DNA of 58,515 nucleotides from Absicoccus porci (GTDB lineage: Bacteria > Bacillota_I > Bacilli_A > Erysipelotrichales > Erysipelotrichaceae). Under the pieces are notes generated by a model that was not told where the DNA came from, searched no databases, and was given only the letters and a program-made list of their open reading frames with translations. The position numbers and the translations under genes were made by a program. Shown one piece after another: positions 35,215-43,588 of this stretch; the first letter of the stretch is position 1, and each line of letters begins with the position of its first letter. The stretch is from assembly GCF_003725415.1 (NCBI RefSeq), contig NZ_RJQC01000006.1, positions 1 to 58,515 of the forward strand. The letters run 5' to 3'.

Positions 35215-35790
35215 TTAACCGGCAGTGGTAGGCTCAACAGGAATATAGACCTGCTTGTACCAATCGTTATAAGTTGCTTCGCTAGTGGAATCACCAGTTC
35301 TACTCTTAACAAGGCCATCTTCACGAGGGTCAGCAGTAAGAGAAAGCTTTTCTGTTCCCGGCTCGATAGTATCTTCCTTGGTTTCAGACTCGATAGAAGG
35401 ACGAGAAGCTGTGCAGTTATAAAGAACATGACGGATGCAGCGAACATCGCCATCAAATTCAAATAACAGTGCAAATTTTTCCATCTCAGTAACCTTAGAG
35501 CTTTCGATAAGAACACCATTCTTGTCTAAGGTTTCCTTCAAGATATCTGTGCGGAACCATTCAGGAATCAATGCGATTTCAAGGTCACCGCTATAACCAT
35601 TGTTTGCAGTAGAACGGAAATATACGATACCGTCTGCATAGAACGGACTGGAATCACCCTCAGCATCAAGACTGATACTTACTGCACCCGGAATAGGCTG
35701 AGGTGTAGCGTAGGTGTACTTACCGTCTTCTGTTTTTGTAAGCTTTGCAGCATGAACATTTTTAAGATTGTATTTTACTTTATTGCCCAT
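35215..35790 (-). CDS. Major tail protein
   Basis: 191 residues, beta-rich. It contains YNLKNVHAAKLTKTEDGKYTY, PGAVSISLDAEGDSSPFYADG and YFRSTANNGYSGDLEIALIPE, typical of phi13-type major tail proteins, and the later FALLFEFDGDVRCIRHVLYNC. It polymerises into the tail tube. It lies 11 nt before the tail chaperone, the normal siphovirus order. AGGTATAAATC precedes the start, a rather weak Shine-Dalgarno for so highly expressed a gene. Confidence 0.88.
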   Translation of the reverse strand: MGNKVKYNLKNVHAAKLTKTEDGKYTYATPQPIPGAVSISLDAEGDSSPFYADGIVYFRSTANNGYSGDLEIALIPEWFRTDILKETLDKNGVLIESSKVTEMEKFALLFEFDGDVRCIRHVLYNCTASRPSIESETKEDTIEPGTEKLSLTADPREDGLVKSRTGDSTSEATYNDWYKQVYIPVEPTTAG

Positions 35791-35793
35791 GAT

Positions 35794-36111
35794 TTATACC
35801 TCCATTTCAAATGTATATAGGACTTCATAGAGCTTTTCGCTCTCAATCCAGACTTCGGATTTGTTATAGAAAATGCTGTGGTTATCAAGCACAGCTTCGA
35901 CGCTGTTTTCGAGTGCAGGATTTTTGCAGTCGGTATACAGCTCGATATGAAATTCATTTATCCTTACGTAGACTTTTCCATCAGCAGCAAAGTTATCACT
36001 GCCGGGAATCAGGTAGCAGATAAATGGTGGTTCAGGAGATTCACCTTCAGCAAAATGGTCGTATGCAAAAGGAAGCTCTATCTCCTGTAAAATAGCAAGA
36101 ATTCTATCCAT
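35794..36111 (-). CDS. Tail terminator/neck-region protein (unassigned)
   Basis: 105 residues, acidic, with PFAYDHFAEGESPEPPFICYL and KVYVRINEFHIELYTDCKNPALENSVE. Position between the HK97 gp10-like gene and the major tail protein is that of a tail-completion (tail terminator) protein. The sequence resembles phage proteins listed as hypothetical; the function is mainly from synteny. The start overlaps the upstream gene end by 8 nt. Confidence 0.65.
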   Translation of the reverse strand: MDRILAILQEIELPFAYDHFAEGESPEPPFICYLIPGSDNFAADGKVYVRINEFHIELYTDCKNPALENSVEAVLDNHSIFYNKSEVWIESEKLYEVLYTFEMEV

Positions 36112-36526
36112 TTCTTAAGCTCCTTTCGATGGCCTGTTCAAACGATTCAATACCAGCCTGTTCTGCAGCAGCAATATGCGGTCTGGCTGCAACACGACCG
36201 CCGCCACGCTTGGCATGACCAAATTCCAACAGGTGTGCAAGCTGATATCTGTTTCTTGAATAAACAGTCACTTCCATACCGTTAGAGGATTCTTTAGTTG
36301 TCTTCACAGACCAGCTTTTGCTGTATTTGCCGCTGGCTTTTGGCGCAGTAGATTGAATCTGTTTTCTGACTTCGTTGCCGGTTTTCTTAACAGCTGCTTT
36401 CAAATCATCAGTGGCGAGGTCAGCGTATTCTTTTAGGCCATCCATGATGGCAGATGCCATCTGGTCAATGGATACTTTAGTAGCTATAATTATCGCCTCA
36501 CTTTCTGACAGGATAATTTGATGCAT
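36104..36526 (-). CDS. HK97 gp10-like head-tail/tail-completion protein
   Basis: 140 residues at most. It has SIDQMASAIMDGLKEYADLATDD, the basic KAAVKKTGNEVRKQIQSTAPK and AHLLEFGHAKRGGGRVAARPH, the HK97 gp10 signature (LEFG...RPHI). The ATG at 36526 lies inside the upstream gene and has no ribosome binding site. A GTGAGG sits near 36,500, just before codons 12-14 (ATA, ATT, ATA), so the true start may be a rare ATA/ATT start or coupled to the upstream stop. Boundaries at this end are uncertain. Confidence 0.8.
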   Translation of the reverse strand: MHQIILSESEAIIIATKVSIDQMASAIMDGLKEYADLATDDLKAAVKKTGNEVRKQIQSTAPKASGKYSKSWSVKTTKESSNGMEVTVYSRNRYQLAHLLEFGHAKRGGGRVAARPHIAAAEQAGIESFEQAIERSLRNG

Positions 36527-36822
36527 TTGCGCTTGTAGTTCATGTGGTCAACGGCCTTGATGTCATAAAGCTCACCACCAAATTCAACACGATAATGTGT
36601 GGAATCAAGTGCTGCAGCTTTCTTGCACCAGCGGATAGTAAAGTCGATTTTAGAATCATCAACGATAGTGCCTGCATCGGTTTCCTCTTTACCAGCTTCA
36701 CCACTGACTGTGGCATAGCAGGTGTAAAAGGGCACCCATTCATTTTTGTGGTTCCCGATAGCATCTGTGGTTACTACATTCTTTGAAATCGTAATTCGAA
36801 CATTCAATAAACCAATATCCAT
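36490..36822 (-). CDS. Phage head closure / head-tail adaptor protein
   Basis: 110 residues, beta-rich: RITISKNVVTTDAIGNHKNEW, YATVSGEAGKEETDAGTIVD, FTIRWCKKAAALD and YDIKAVDHMNYKRKCIKLSC. This is the pattern of SPP1 gp16-like head-tail adaptors that seal the packaged head. The start overlaps the end of the upstream connector gene (TGATG). The end overlaps the start of the gp10-like gene. Confidence 0.8.
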   Translation of the reverse strand: MDIGLLNVRITISKNVVTTDAIGNHKNEWVPFYTCYATVSGEAGKEETDAGTIVDDSKIDFTIRWCKKAAALDSTHYRVEFGGELYDIKAVDHMNYKRKCIKLSCQKVRR

Positions 36823-37097
36823 CAGAAGACCTCCTTACGTGAACCAAACAAAAGTGAACGAAGCGTAATGGTCAAAGCATGGTGGTCAGCTTCTTCTCGG
36901 TGCTCATATAGATATGCAACGCTGTACATGATGGCAGGCTTTGCATTCTCAATATCGAAAAGAAGTGATTCATCATCCACTCTGAGAATATCCATACAGA
37001 TGCGCTTAGCAGAAGCTATAAGCGTTTCGATTAAGCTATCATCATCTTCATAATCCACGCGCAGATAATTCTTCATTTCTTCCAGTGTTACAAGCAT
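36822..37097 (-). CDS. Head-tail connector protein (gp6-like)
   Basis: 91 residues. MLVTLEEMKNYLRVDYEDDDSLIETLIASAKRIC is the classic start of the gp6 / Phage_connect_1 family, and VAYLYEHREEADHHAL is the conserved C-terminal helix. It forms a ring below the portal. GGAGGCG precedes the ATG. It follows the capsid gene by 67 nt, which is longer than other gaps in this operon. Confidence 0.87.
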   Translation of the reverse strand: MLVTLEEMKNYLRVDYEDDDSLIETLIASAKRICMDILRVDDESLLFDIENAKPAIMYSVAYLYEHREEADHHALTITLRSLLFGSRKEVF

Positions 37098-37164
37098 TGC
37101 TCATCGCCTCCAATCATGAAATCAGCGATGCCACTCTAAATGAATGACACCGCTGTTCGTTTTC

Positions 37165-38346
37165 TTAAGATTTAGCAGTAGTGCTGCCAATCTTCAAAAT
37201 CTGTACTGCTTCAGGAAGGATAAGCTTACCATCAACACGTTCCTTTGCTACAAAGCCAATCATACCGTTACCGGCAAAAAGCTCAGTAAGCTGTTTGAAG
37301 GAACGAGTACCACGGTCACCGATGTTGTAGTAGCTGTAATCACCGAAGGAAATCGCATCTTCAGGTGCAAAAGGAGAAGTGTAAACAGGATATCCAAGAA
37401 GCTTATCCGGTTCTCCAGCCTGATAAGAAGGCTGCCACATATATGCACCATTGCCATCCTTGAAAGTACGGATAGTAGCGATAATCTGGTCATTCATAAT
37501 GAATGCAGAGTTCTTTCTGTAAGGACGCTTAAGCGCATATACAAGATTCATAATGTCGTCTGCAGTAAGCTTTGTTACAGTCTTATAAACAGTTCCACCG
37601 CCAGTTGCAGCGAAAAGTCCAAGAGGCTGTCCTACACCGGTACCGTTAAGGAATGCATCTTCCTCAGCGTTAGAAAGTGCCTTACCAAATTCCTCAATGA
37701 TGTAGTTTTCAAGGTTGAAAGCATTGTCATAAAGCAACTCTTCGGTTACCTTGATGGCTACATGAAGCTTGTGGGCATCCAGTAAAATCTGTGCAAACTT
37801 AGCATCAGAGAACTGAAGTGCGCCACCTTCCTCAATCCATGCTGCTGCAGGCTCTGTAGAAGCAATGTTGATTTTGTGGTCGCCAGAAGTAGTAATCTTG
37901 TGGCCAAGCTTACGCATGATGTTTTCACCTTCAAGTACACGGATTAAGCGGCTGTCGTACTCTTCAGGTACAAGGTAACCACCATCGGCATCGACACCTT
38001 CCTGTAAGACATTAGATACCTGACGGAAGTTTGTACGAAGGGCAGTAAGCATACCGTCCTTATAGGCATCAGATGCACGACCAGTCTTCTTGTCGTGTGC
38101 CATATTTCCGGAAGGCTTAGAAGTAAGCGGAGTATTGATAGGCATACTCATTTCAGCTTCACGCTGTTCCTGACGTTCAAGTCTGTGGATTTCATTTGTA
38201 AGAGCATCAATATCTGCTTCCATCTTTGTGTAAGTAGCATCGTCCTCGACAGAAAGAACACCCTTGTCGGTACGATGAGATTCAAGGAATGCTTTAGCTG
38301 CATCCAAAGCTTTATTACGCTTTTCGCGAAGTTCCATAATAGTCAT
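37165..38346 (-). CDS. Major capsid protein, HK97 fold
   Basis: 393 residues. The N-terminal delta-domain coiled coil (MTIMELREKRNKALDAAKAFLESHR, EMEADIDALTNEIHRLERQEQ-type heptads) spans about residues 1-100 and is normally removed by the protease encoded just upstream. The HK97 core contains GGYLVPEEYDSRLIRVLEGEN, ASTEPAAAWIEEGGALQF, NGTGVGQPLGL and YPVYTSPFAPEDAISFGDYSYY. It forms the icosahedral shell. It lies 15 nt after the protease gene. Confidence 0.95.
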   Translation of the reverse strand: MTIMELREKRNKALDAAKAFLESHRTDKGVLSVEDDATYTKMEADIDALTNEIHRLERQEQREAEMSMPINTPLTSKPSGNMAHDKKTGRASDAYKDGMLTALRTNFRQVSNVLQEGVDADGGYLVPEEYDSRLIRVLEGENIMRKLGHKITTSGDHKINIASTEPAAAWIEEGGALQFSDAKFAQILLDAHKLHVAIKVTEELLYDNAFNLENYIIEEFGKALSNAEEDAFLNGTGVGQPLGLFAATGGGTVYKTVTKLTADDIMNLVYALKRPYRKNSAFIMNDQIIATIRTFKDGNGAYMWQPSYQAGEPDKLLGYPVYTSPFAPEDAISFGDYSYYNIGDRGTRSFKQLTELFAGNGMIGFVAKERVDGKLILPEAVQILKIGSTTAKS

Positions 38347-38361
38347 GGTTATTTACCTCCA

Positions 38362-39117
38362 TTAAATGTATTTCTTGATTGTGTTAAGGTGCTCCATAAG
38401 TTCATCAACAGAGCGACCAGTAGGTTCTGACTCGACTTTTTTCGAGTCAATGTGACATTTTGCAGCGAGCTTCTCCATAAGAGAATTTGTGACTGCAACA
38501 CGAGAGTAGGTTGCTGCTACAGCAGGCTGAGGGATGTCGTTATCTGCTTCCTCACGCTTCATGACTTCATCAGCAAATCCAAGTTCAACTGCCATATTTG
38601 CATTCATCCAAGTTTCCGCATCCATGAGATGAGATAACTTAGCGTGGCTAAGACCGGTTTTGATTTCATAGGCGTTGATAATGGATTCTTTGACTTCATC
38701 AAGCATTGCGATAGCTTTTTCCATCTCGCCGGTATTACCAAAAGCAACAGTCATCGGATTGTGAATCATCATCATGGATACCGGAGAGACCAGCACCTTT
38801 GTACCTGCCATTGCAATGACAGATGCAGCAGATGCCGCAATACCATCGATTTTGACTGTGACATTGCCTTTGTAATCCATCAGCATGTTGTAAATCTGGG
38901 CAGCTGCGACGCAATCACCACCGGGAGAATTAATCCAAACGGTGATATCACCGCTGCCTGAAAGCAGCTCATCCTTAAAAAGCTGCGGTGTGACGTCATC
39001 ATCAAACCAGCTTTCCTCGGCGATTGTTCCGTTTAGAAACAGAGTTCTCTCCATCGTCTGTTCCTGAGTCTCCTGATTTGTCGTCATCTGATTTTTCCAC
39101 TTCCAAAACTTCTTCAT
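38362..39117 (-). CDS. Head maturation protease, ClpP family
   Basis: 251 residues. The ClpP/crotonase-type serine protease fold is shown by WINSPGGDCVAAAQIYNML, the catalytic serine in IDGIAASAASVIAMAG, the histidine in SMMMIHNPM and, later, the aspartate region ELGFADEV. It trims the capsid delta domain and scaffold. The ATG at 39117 has a strong AAGGAGG upstream, so the reading starts inside the portal gene and overlaps it by 116 nt. The N-terminal KKFWKWKNQM is basic. Confidence 0.92.
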   Translation of the reverse strand: MKKFWKWKNQMTTNQETQEQTMERTLFLNGTIAEESWFDDDVTPQLFKDELLSGSGDITVWINSPGGDCVAAAQIYNMLMDYKGNVTVKIDGIAASAASVIAMAGTKVLVSPVSMMMIHNPMTVAFGNTGEMEKAIAMLDEVKESIINAYEIKTGLSHAKLSHLMDAETWMNANMAVELGFADEVMKREEADNDIPQPAVAATYSRVAVTNSLMEKLAAKCHIDSKKVESEPTGRSVDELMEHLNTIKKYI

Positions 39118-40372
39118 CGGAATCTTCCTCCTTTCCAGCAGCAGTGGTCGCTGCAAAAATACCTGCATCCTCCAGCTTGGTCATGTTTCCATTGATGAGA
39201 TATAAGTCACCACCAAGTTCCGGTGGAATACGGTCTAGGTTTTCAAGTTCGCGAATGTCATTAGCCGACATCCAGCCATTCTGCCTTGCGGTGGCATAAC
39301 CGTTCATTCGGCTCTGATAATCACCACGCAGCAAGCCATCGACATTGAACTTGACAAAATAAGCAGCCTTCTCTGAATCTGTAAGAAGGGCACGGTTCAA
39401 GGATTGTTCCCAACGAACTATCCAAGGCTCCAATGTGTACTTCACGAACTCCAGTGATTGCTGCTCAATATTAGAAAAGCTCGATTTCTCTAAGTCGCCG
39501 ACCATATGTGGTGGCACTCTAAAGATTCGAGCTATTTCATCAATCTGAAATTTTCTTGTTTCCAGAAACTGTGCTTGTTCTGGAGAAATAGAAATCGGTG
39601 TGTAGTGCATACCTTCTTCCAAGATTGCAACTTTATGAGAGTTGCTGCCGGAGAAGCCTTTGTTCCAGCTTTCTCTAATAGCATCAGGATTTTTTACAGT
39701 ACCCGGATACTCTAAAAGACCTCCCGGTGTAGCTCCATTAGCGAAGAACTTAGCACCATATTCCTCTGTAGCAATGGAAAGACCGATTGCATTCTTAGCC
39801 ATAGCGATGGGAGAGTATCCAACTAAACCATCAAAGCCAAGTCCGGGTATATGAAGCACATCTGATGGCTTCAAGGTTACAGTTCCTGTTTTACCTGTAT
39901 TAGCATCAGAATCCTGCATTTGATATTGGTAGTAGAGCTGGCCTTTATCATCTCTATCAACCGACATTCGATTCGGCATCAAAGGATACAAGCCAACGAC
40001 CTGACCTTTACCATTGCGGATGATTTGCGCATAAGCATTACCCCACAATAGAAGGTGCGTCATGAGTGTTTCCCTGAATACAAATGATGTCATTTCAGGA
40101 TTCGGCTCATCATGAAGCAAGGTGTAAAGCGGATGGTCGATAGCTTTTGCTTTAGAACCACCATCTTTGTACTGATAAAGATGAACTGGTAATCCAGCAA
40201 TAGACTCTGAAAGAATGCGGACGCAGGCATAAACTGCAGTCATCTGCATGGCAGAACGCTCATTGACTGATTTGCCAGAGGTGCTTCCACCAAACAAGAA
40301 GCGGTAGCTGCTTCCGTTAATACTATTTGTGGGCTTATCTCTTGAACGAAATAAACCAGAAATAAAGCTCAT
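39002..40372 (-). CDS. Portal protein, HK97 family
   Basis: 456 residues. It includes MTAVYACVRILSESIAGLPVHLY, PNPEMTSFVFRETLMTHLLLWGNAYAQIIR and PPHMVGDLEKSSFSNIEQQS, hallmarks of the phage_portal family. The C-terminal tail is very acidic (EEDSDEEVLEVEKSDDDKSGD), the part that overlaps the protease gene. It forms the dodecameric DNA gate. It lies 18 nt after the large terminase gene. Confidence 0.95.
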   Translation of the reverse strand: MSFISGLFRSRDKPTNSINGSSYRFLFGGSTSGKSVNERSAMQMTAVYACVRILSESIAGLPVHLYQYKDGGSKAKAIDHPLYTLLHDEPNPEMTSFVFRETLMTHLLLWGNAYAQIIRNGKGQVVGLYPLMPNRMSVDRDDKGQLYYQYQMQDSDANTGKTGTVTLKPSDVLHIPGLGFDGLVGYSPIAMAKNAIGLSIATEEYGAKFFANGATPGGLLEYPGTVKNPDAIRESWNKGFSGSNSHKVAILEEGMHYTPISISPEQAQFLETRKFQIDEIARIFRVPPHMVGDLEKSSFSNIEQQSLEFVKYTLEPWIVRWEQSLNRALLTDSEKAAYFVKFNVDGLLRGDYQSRMNGYATARQNGWMSANDIRELENLDRIPPELGGDLYLINGNMTKLEDAGIFAATTAAGKEEDSDEEVLEVEKSDDDKSGDSGTDDGENSVSKRNNRRGKLV

Positions 40373-40390
40373 ATATCATCACCAGCCTTT

Positions 40391-41992
40391 CTAAATAAAC
40401 AAAATGCCTCTGTTATCATAGACAGAAGCACCGGTATCATTTCCACAGCGGATTGCACGGTCAAGGCCCATAATCGTTGCAATGGCACCGTCAATCTTCT
40501 CTGTAGATTTCTCTTTATCTGCTTTAATATTTCCAGCCGGGTCAGTGCGGATATAAATGTTATCCATCATCCAGCGCAGTACTGGATGACCACCGTGGGC
40601 CAGTTTCTCTTCAAGTGTTAGTTTCATAAGCTCCTTAGTAGGTGGCGACATATCTTTGAAGCCCTGACCAAATGGAACAACAGTGAATCCCATGTTCTCA
40701 AGGTTCTGTACCATCTGGACAGCACCCCAACGGTCAAAGGCGATTTCTCTAATGTTGAATCGCTCACCAAGTTGCTCTATGAATTTTTCAATATAACCAT
40801 AGTGAACAACGTTACCTTCGGTTGTCTGCAGGAAGCCTTGCCGTTCCCACACATCATAAGGAACATGGTCTCGTCTGACTCGCAGGTCTAGCGTATCTTC
40901 TGGTACCCAGAAGTATGGAAGAATAGCATACTTATCATCTTCATCTGCAGGTGGGAACACCAATACAAATGCAGTGATATCTGTAGTGGACGACAAGTCT
41001 AGTCCGCCATAACAAACACGACCTTCAAGGTCATCTTCGTTAACGCGGAAGGAGCAGTTGTCCCATTTTTCCATTGGCATCCATCTAACTGCCTGTTTTA
41101 CCCATTGATTCAAACGAAGTTGTCTGAAGGAGTTCTCTTCACCGGGATTCTGCTTGGCAGATTCACATGCAGCTTTAACTTTATCAATGCCAACAGTGAT
41201 ACCGAGGGAAGGGTTCGCTTTCTTCCAGACCTTCGGGTCAGTCCAATCATCTGATTCATCAGCACCATAAATAACCGGGTAGAAGGTTGGGTCGATTTTT
41301 CTTCCCTCAAGAATATCCTTAGCTTTCTGGTGTGTTTCATAACAGATGCTATTGGTATCTGTACCTGCAGTTGTGATAAGGAAGTAGAGCGGCTGCATAC
41401 GAGCATCGCCGGAACCCTTAGTCATAACATCAAACAGTTTTCTGTTCGGCTGCGTATGAAGCTCATCAAAGACAACGCCATGAATATTGAAACCATGCTT
41501 TGAATAGGCTTCTGCAGAAAGCACTTGATAGAAACTGTTGGTAGGTTGATACACGATACGTTTCTGGGAAGCTAATATCTTCACTCTTTTATTAAGCGCC
41601 GGACACATACGCACCATATCTGCAGCAACATCAAATACGATAGTTGCCTGCTGGCGGTCAGCGGCGCAGCCATATACTTCAGCTCGTTCTTCACCATCAC
41701 CACAAGTAAGCAGTAGGGCGACAGCTGCAGCAAGTTCTGATTTTCCCATCTTCTTAGGAATTTCCACATAAGCTGTATTGAATTGTCGATATCCATTCGG
41801 TTTCAATGTACCGAAGATATCTCTGATAATCTGTTCCTGCCAATCAATCAGTTCAAAAGGTTTACCTGCCCATGTTCCTTTGGTGTGACACAAGCATTCG
41901 ATAAAATTCACTGCGTAATCAGCAGCCTCCTCATCGTAATGAGAATCCTTAGCTTTGAATTTTGTCGGCTTATATTTTTTCAGTTTTCTCAA
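40391..41992 (-). CDS. Terminase large subunit
   Basis: 533 residues. ATPase domain: Walker A-like VEIPKKMGKSELAAA (Lys84-Ser85), Walker B VVFDELHTQPN. The nuclease domain begins near YGGLDLSSTTDITAFVL with the first catalytic Asp, followed by REIAFDRWGA. It cuts concatemeric DNA and drives it into the head. The start is TTG at 41992, 7 nt after GGAGG (a common phage choice). No ATG is available in a better position. Confidence 0.95.
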   Translation of the reverse strand: MRKLKKYKPTKFKAKDSHYDEEAADYAVNFIECLCHTKGTWAGKPFELIDWQEQIIRDIFGTLKPNGYRQFNTAYVEIPKKMGKSELAAAVALLLTCGDGEERAEVYGCAADRQQATIVFDVAADMVRMCPALNKRVKILASQKRIVYQPTNSFYQVLSAEAYSKHGFNIHGVVFDELHTQPNRKLFDVMTKGSGDARMQPLYFLITTAGTDTNSICYETHQKAKDILEGRKIDPTFYPVIYGADESDDWTDPKVWKKANPSLGITVGIDKVKAACESAKQNPGEENSFRQLRLNQWVKQAVRWMPMEKWDNCSFRVNEDDLEGRVCYGGLDLSSTTDITAFVLVFPPADEDDKYAILPYFWVPEDTLDLRVRRDHVPYDVWERQGFLQTTEGNVVHYGYIEKFIEQLGERFNIREIAFDRWGAVQMVQNLENMGFTVVPFGQGFKDMSPPTKELMKLTLEEKLAHGGHPVLRWMMDNIYIRTDPAGNIKADKEKSTEKIDGAIATIMGLDRAIRCGNDTGASVYDNRGILFI

Positions 41993-42098
41993 GTTCTCAC
42001 CTCCAAAAGGGCATAAAAAATAGCCGCATCATTGCGACCGACATAACGAGATACAGGGCCTTTCGGCTCTGCATCCGGGGATTTATATTTCCGGGTTC

Positions 42099-42341
42099 TT
42101 AGTTGTAATTCTGTAAGAGAATGCAGTAGGCAATCTGTGTTGCTTCATCATCCTCAGCAGGTTCGATGTCCCAGCCTCTGTCGTAGTTGGCTGTAATCTT
42201 ACCGGCTATCTTAATGGTCAGCTTAGATATGCGACCGTTGTTGATTCCGTACTCGCTTCCTTCTTCGTAAGCCTTGACCCAGTAGTGGGCGATGGTGTAC
42301 TTATCGCCTTTTGGAATTCCGATGGTTCCTTCGTGCCACAT
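42099..42341 (-). CDS. Small phage protein of unknown function (DUF7678-like)
   Basis: 80 residues starting MWHEGTIGIPKGDKYTIAHYWVKA, then SEYGINNGRISKLTIKIAGKI and YDRGWDIEPAEDDEATQIAY. Such proteins are widespread in gut-clostridial prophages and plasmids; no function known. AAGGAGG lies 8 nt before the ATG at 42341, which is why the longer reading to 42365 is rejected. Between it and the terminase lie about 106 bases with a GCC-GAAA-GGC hairpin but no clear gene. Confidence 0.65.
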   Translation of the reverse strand: MWHEGTIGIPKGDKYTIAHYWVKAYEEGSEYGINNGRISKLTIKIAGKITANYDRGWDIEPAEDDEATQIAYCILLQNYN

Positions 42342-42354
42342 CCTTGTCGCCTCC

Positions 42355-42717
42355 TTACTCTGCAATGCTCATCTTGAATGCTGGAATGCGCTCTTTCTTA
42401 CCTGTTTTCCAGTCGTCGTAGCGGCTGTTGATTTCTGTAAGTCCGTCAAGTGTGCATCCTTTTTTCTGAAGCTCTGCAATCGTTGTGATAAGGCTTGAAA
42501 AGGTTGAGCTGATGGTAAACTCACTGATTCCAAGGCGCTTGCAGTTTTCAAGGATTGGGTCGATGTCGTAATCCCAGATAACTTCGGCGAAGTTGATAAG
42601 TTCGTTGCCTGCGTCAATGCTGTAGAAGTAGGCTGCACCGAAGGTTGGGTTGATGTCGATGTCCTTGAAGCGTGTTCCGTTTTCTGCTGCTTTGTCTAAT
42701 AATTCAATTCTTGTCAT
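42355..42717 (-). CDS. Phage protein of unknown function (DUF7698-like)
   Basis: 120 residues, acidic, containing ENGTRFKDIDINPTFGAAYFY, IDAGNELINFAEVIWDYDIDP and ISSTFSSLITTIAELQKKGCTL. The protein family is common in mobile elements of gut clostridia, next to DUF7678-like genes as here. GGAGGAAC precedes the ATG. Upstream lies one copy of the repeated TTTAGAGTGAT element, probably its promoter. Function unknown. Confidence 0.6.
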   Translation of the reverse strand: MTRIELLDKAAENGTRFKDIDINPTFGAAYFYSIDAGNELINFAEVIWDYDIDPILENCKRLGISEFTISSTFSSLITTIAELQKKGCTLDGLTEINSRYDDWKTGKKERIPAFKMSIAE

Positions 42718-42749
42718 GGTAGGTTCCTCCTAAATGTGTATTTCCTTTT

Positions 42750-42792
42750 GGTAGTACTATATATCACTCTAAAAGCACATAATAGCAAGCTA
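42750..42792 (-). repeat. Repeated promoter-like element, copy 1
   Basis: On the minus strand it reads TTGCTATTATGTGC followed by TTTTAGAGTGATATATAG and GTACTACC. It is almost identical to 43,502-43,543 and partly to 23,151-23,191. TTGCTA and GATATA are 17 bp apart. Upstream of the DUF7698-like gene. Confidence 0.7.
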
Positions 42793-42839
42793 ATTAGAGC
42801 TATATATGTGACAAATATCAGCAGCAAAAAGTGTGTAAT

Positions 42840-43064
42840 TTACAGCTTTTTTACGCGGTCAATTCCATACACAACATTGAGTCCGGAACCGTTATCCCAG
42901 CTCACCATCAAGCTGCCTGTATCATCAACACCAAGTACTGTTCCTTGTGTTCCGATTGGTGGAGCCTGTACATCATCCATCTCCAAGAGTTCAACACGAG
43001 TACCGGCAGGATATTGATTTCTTAATCGTTCAACGATTGCTGCATTAGGAAATCGCATCTTCAT
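42840..43064 (-). CDS. DUF4314 domain protein
   Basis: 74 residues. It matches DUF4314: IVERLRNQYPAGTRVELLEM, DVQAPPIGTQGTVLGVDDTGS and LMVSWDNGSGLNVVYGIDRV, a single small beta-barrel-like domain found widely in clostridial mobile elements, with unknown function. AAGGAGGTGC lies directly before the ATG at 43064; a second ATG two codons later would be better spaced. It overlaps the upstream gene by 20 nt. Confidence 0.8.
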   Translation of the reverse strand: MKMRFPNAAIVERLRNQYPAGTRVELLEMDDVQAPPIGTQGTVLGVDDTGSLMVSWDNGSGLNVVYGIDRVKKL

Positions 43065-43479
43065 GCACCTCCTTTGCAGGTGAACCGTTCCTGAAAGCGG
43101 AACTTCCGGTTAAATTCTTGAGTAAGATTTTTCTTGTTGCCTTATGTGCATCACCAATAAATCCAAGGCGAAGCAGGAAGCAGCGGAATGCGTACTTCTC
43201 ATTGTCTGTAGGTTTCTCAGCAGAGTTGATTCGTTTCTGTTTGATGCTCATCTGGCAAAGGGCTGCGATAAAAGCAGTGTAGGCAGTGCATTCCTCGGCA
43301 GCAGGCATCTCTTCAAACCAAGGAAATGAAATAACATCTTCCTCGATAATGATTGGAAGTTCTGCAATACCAAGAGCCTTTTTAATAAGTGTTCCTTTTG
43401 CATCCAGAAGATTGGTAAGGTTGCCAACTGCGACCTTATCCAGTGGAATGGAAATGGTAAGTCCAGTAGTTTCTGACAT
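43045..43479 (-). CDS. Conserved phage protein of unknown function
   Basis: 144 residues: MSETTGLTISIPLDKVAVGNL, LPIIIEEDVISFPWFEEMP, ECTAYTAFIAALCQMSIKQKRIN and FLLRLGFIGDAHKATRKILLKNLTGSSAFR. The C-terminal part is common in prophages of gut clostridia, often listed as virulence-related; function unknown. The ATG at 43479 has AAGGAGG upstream; a longer reading to 43668 crosses the repeat element and is not used. It overlaps the DUF4314 gene, so both are co-translated. Confidence 0.65.
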   Translation of the reverse strand: MSETTGLTISIPLDKVAVGNLTNLLDAKGTLIKKALGIAELPIIIEEDVISFPWFEEMPAAEECTAYTAFIAALCQMSIKQKRINSAEKPTDNEKYAFRCFLLRLGFIGDAHKATRKILLKNLTGSSAFRNGSPAKEVHEDAIS

Positions 43480-43501
43480 AATGAAATCCTCCTTTTGATT
43501 T

Positions 43502-43543
43502 GGTAGTACATTAATCACTCTAAAGGCACATAATAGCAAGCTA
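43502..43543 (-). repeat. Repeated promoter-like element, copy 2
   Basis: Minus-strand TTGCTATTATGTGC, then CTTTAGAGTGATTAATG and GTACTACC, about nine tenths identical to 42,750-42,792. A palindromic AGGCACATATTTGT / GTGCCTTT arrangement extends to about 43,575. Upstream of the 144-residue phage gene. Confidence 0.7.
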
Positions 43544-43588
43544 TATATCCAACAAATATGTGCCTTTAGAAAGTGTGGTTTTTGTCTA

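Noticed and set aside
41995..42075. A 26-codon frame between the terminase and the DUF7678-like gene
   Set aside because: It overlaps a stable hairpin, has no ribosome binding site and no recognisable sequence.
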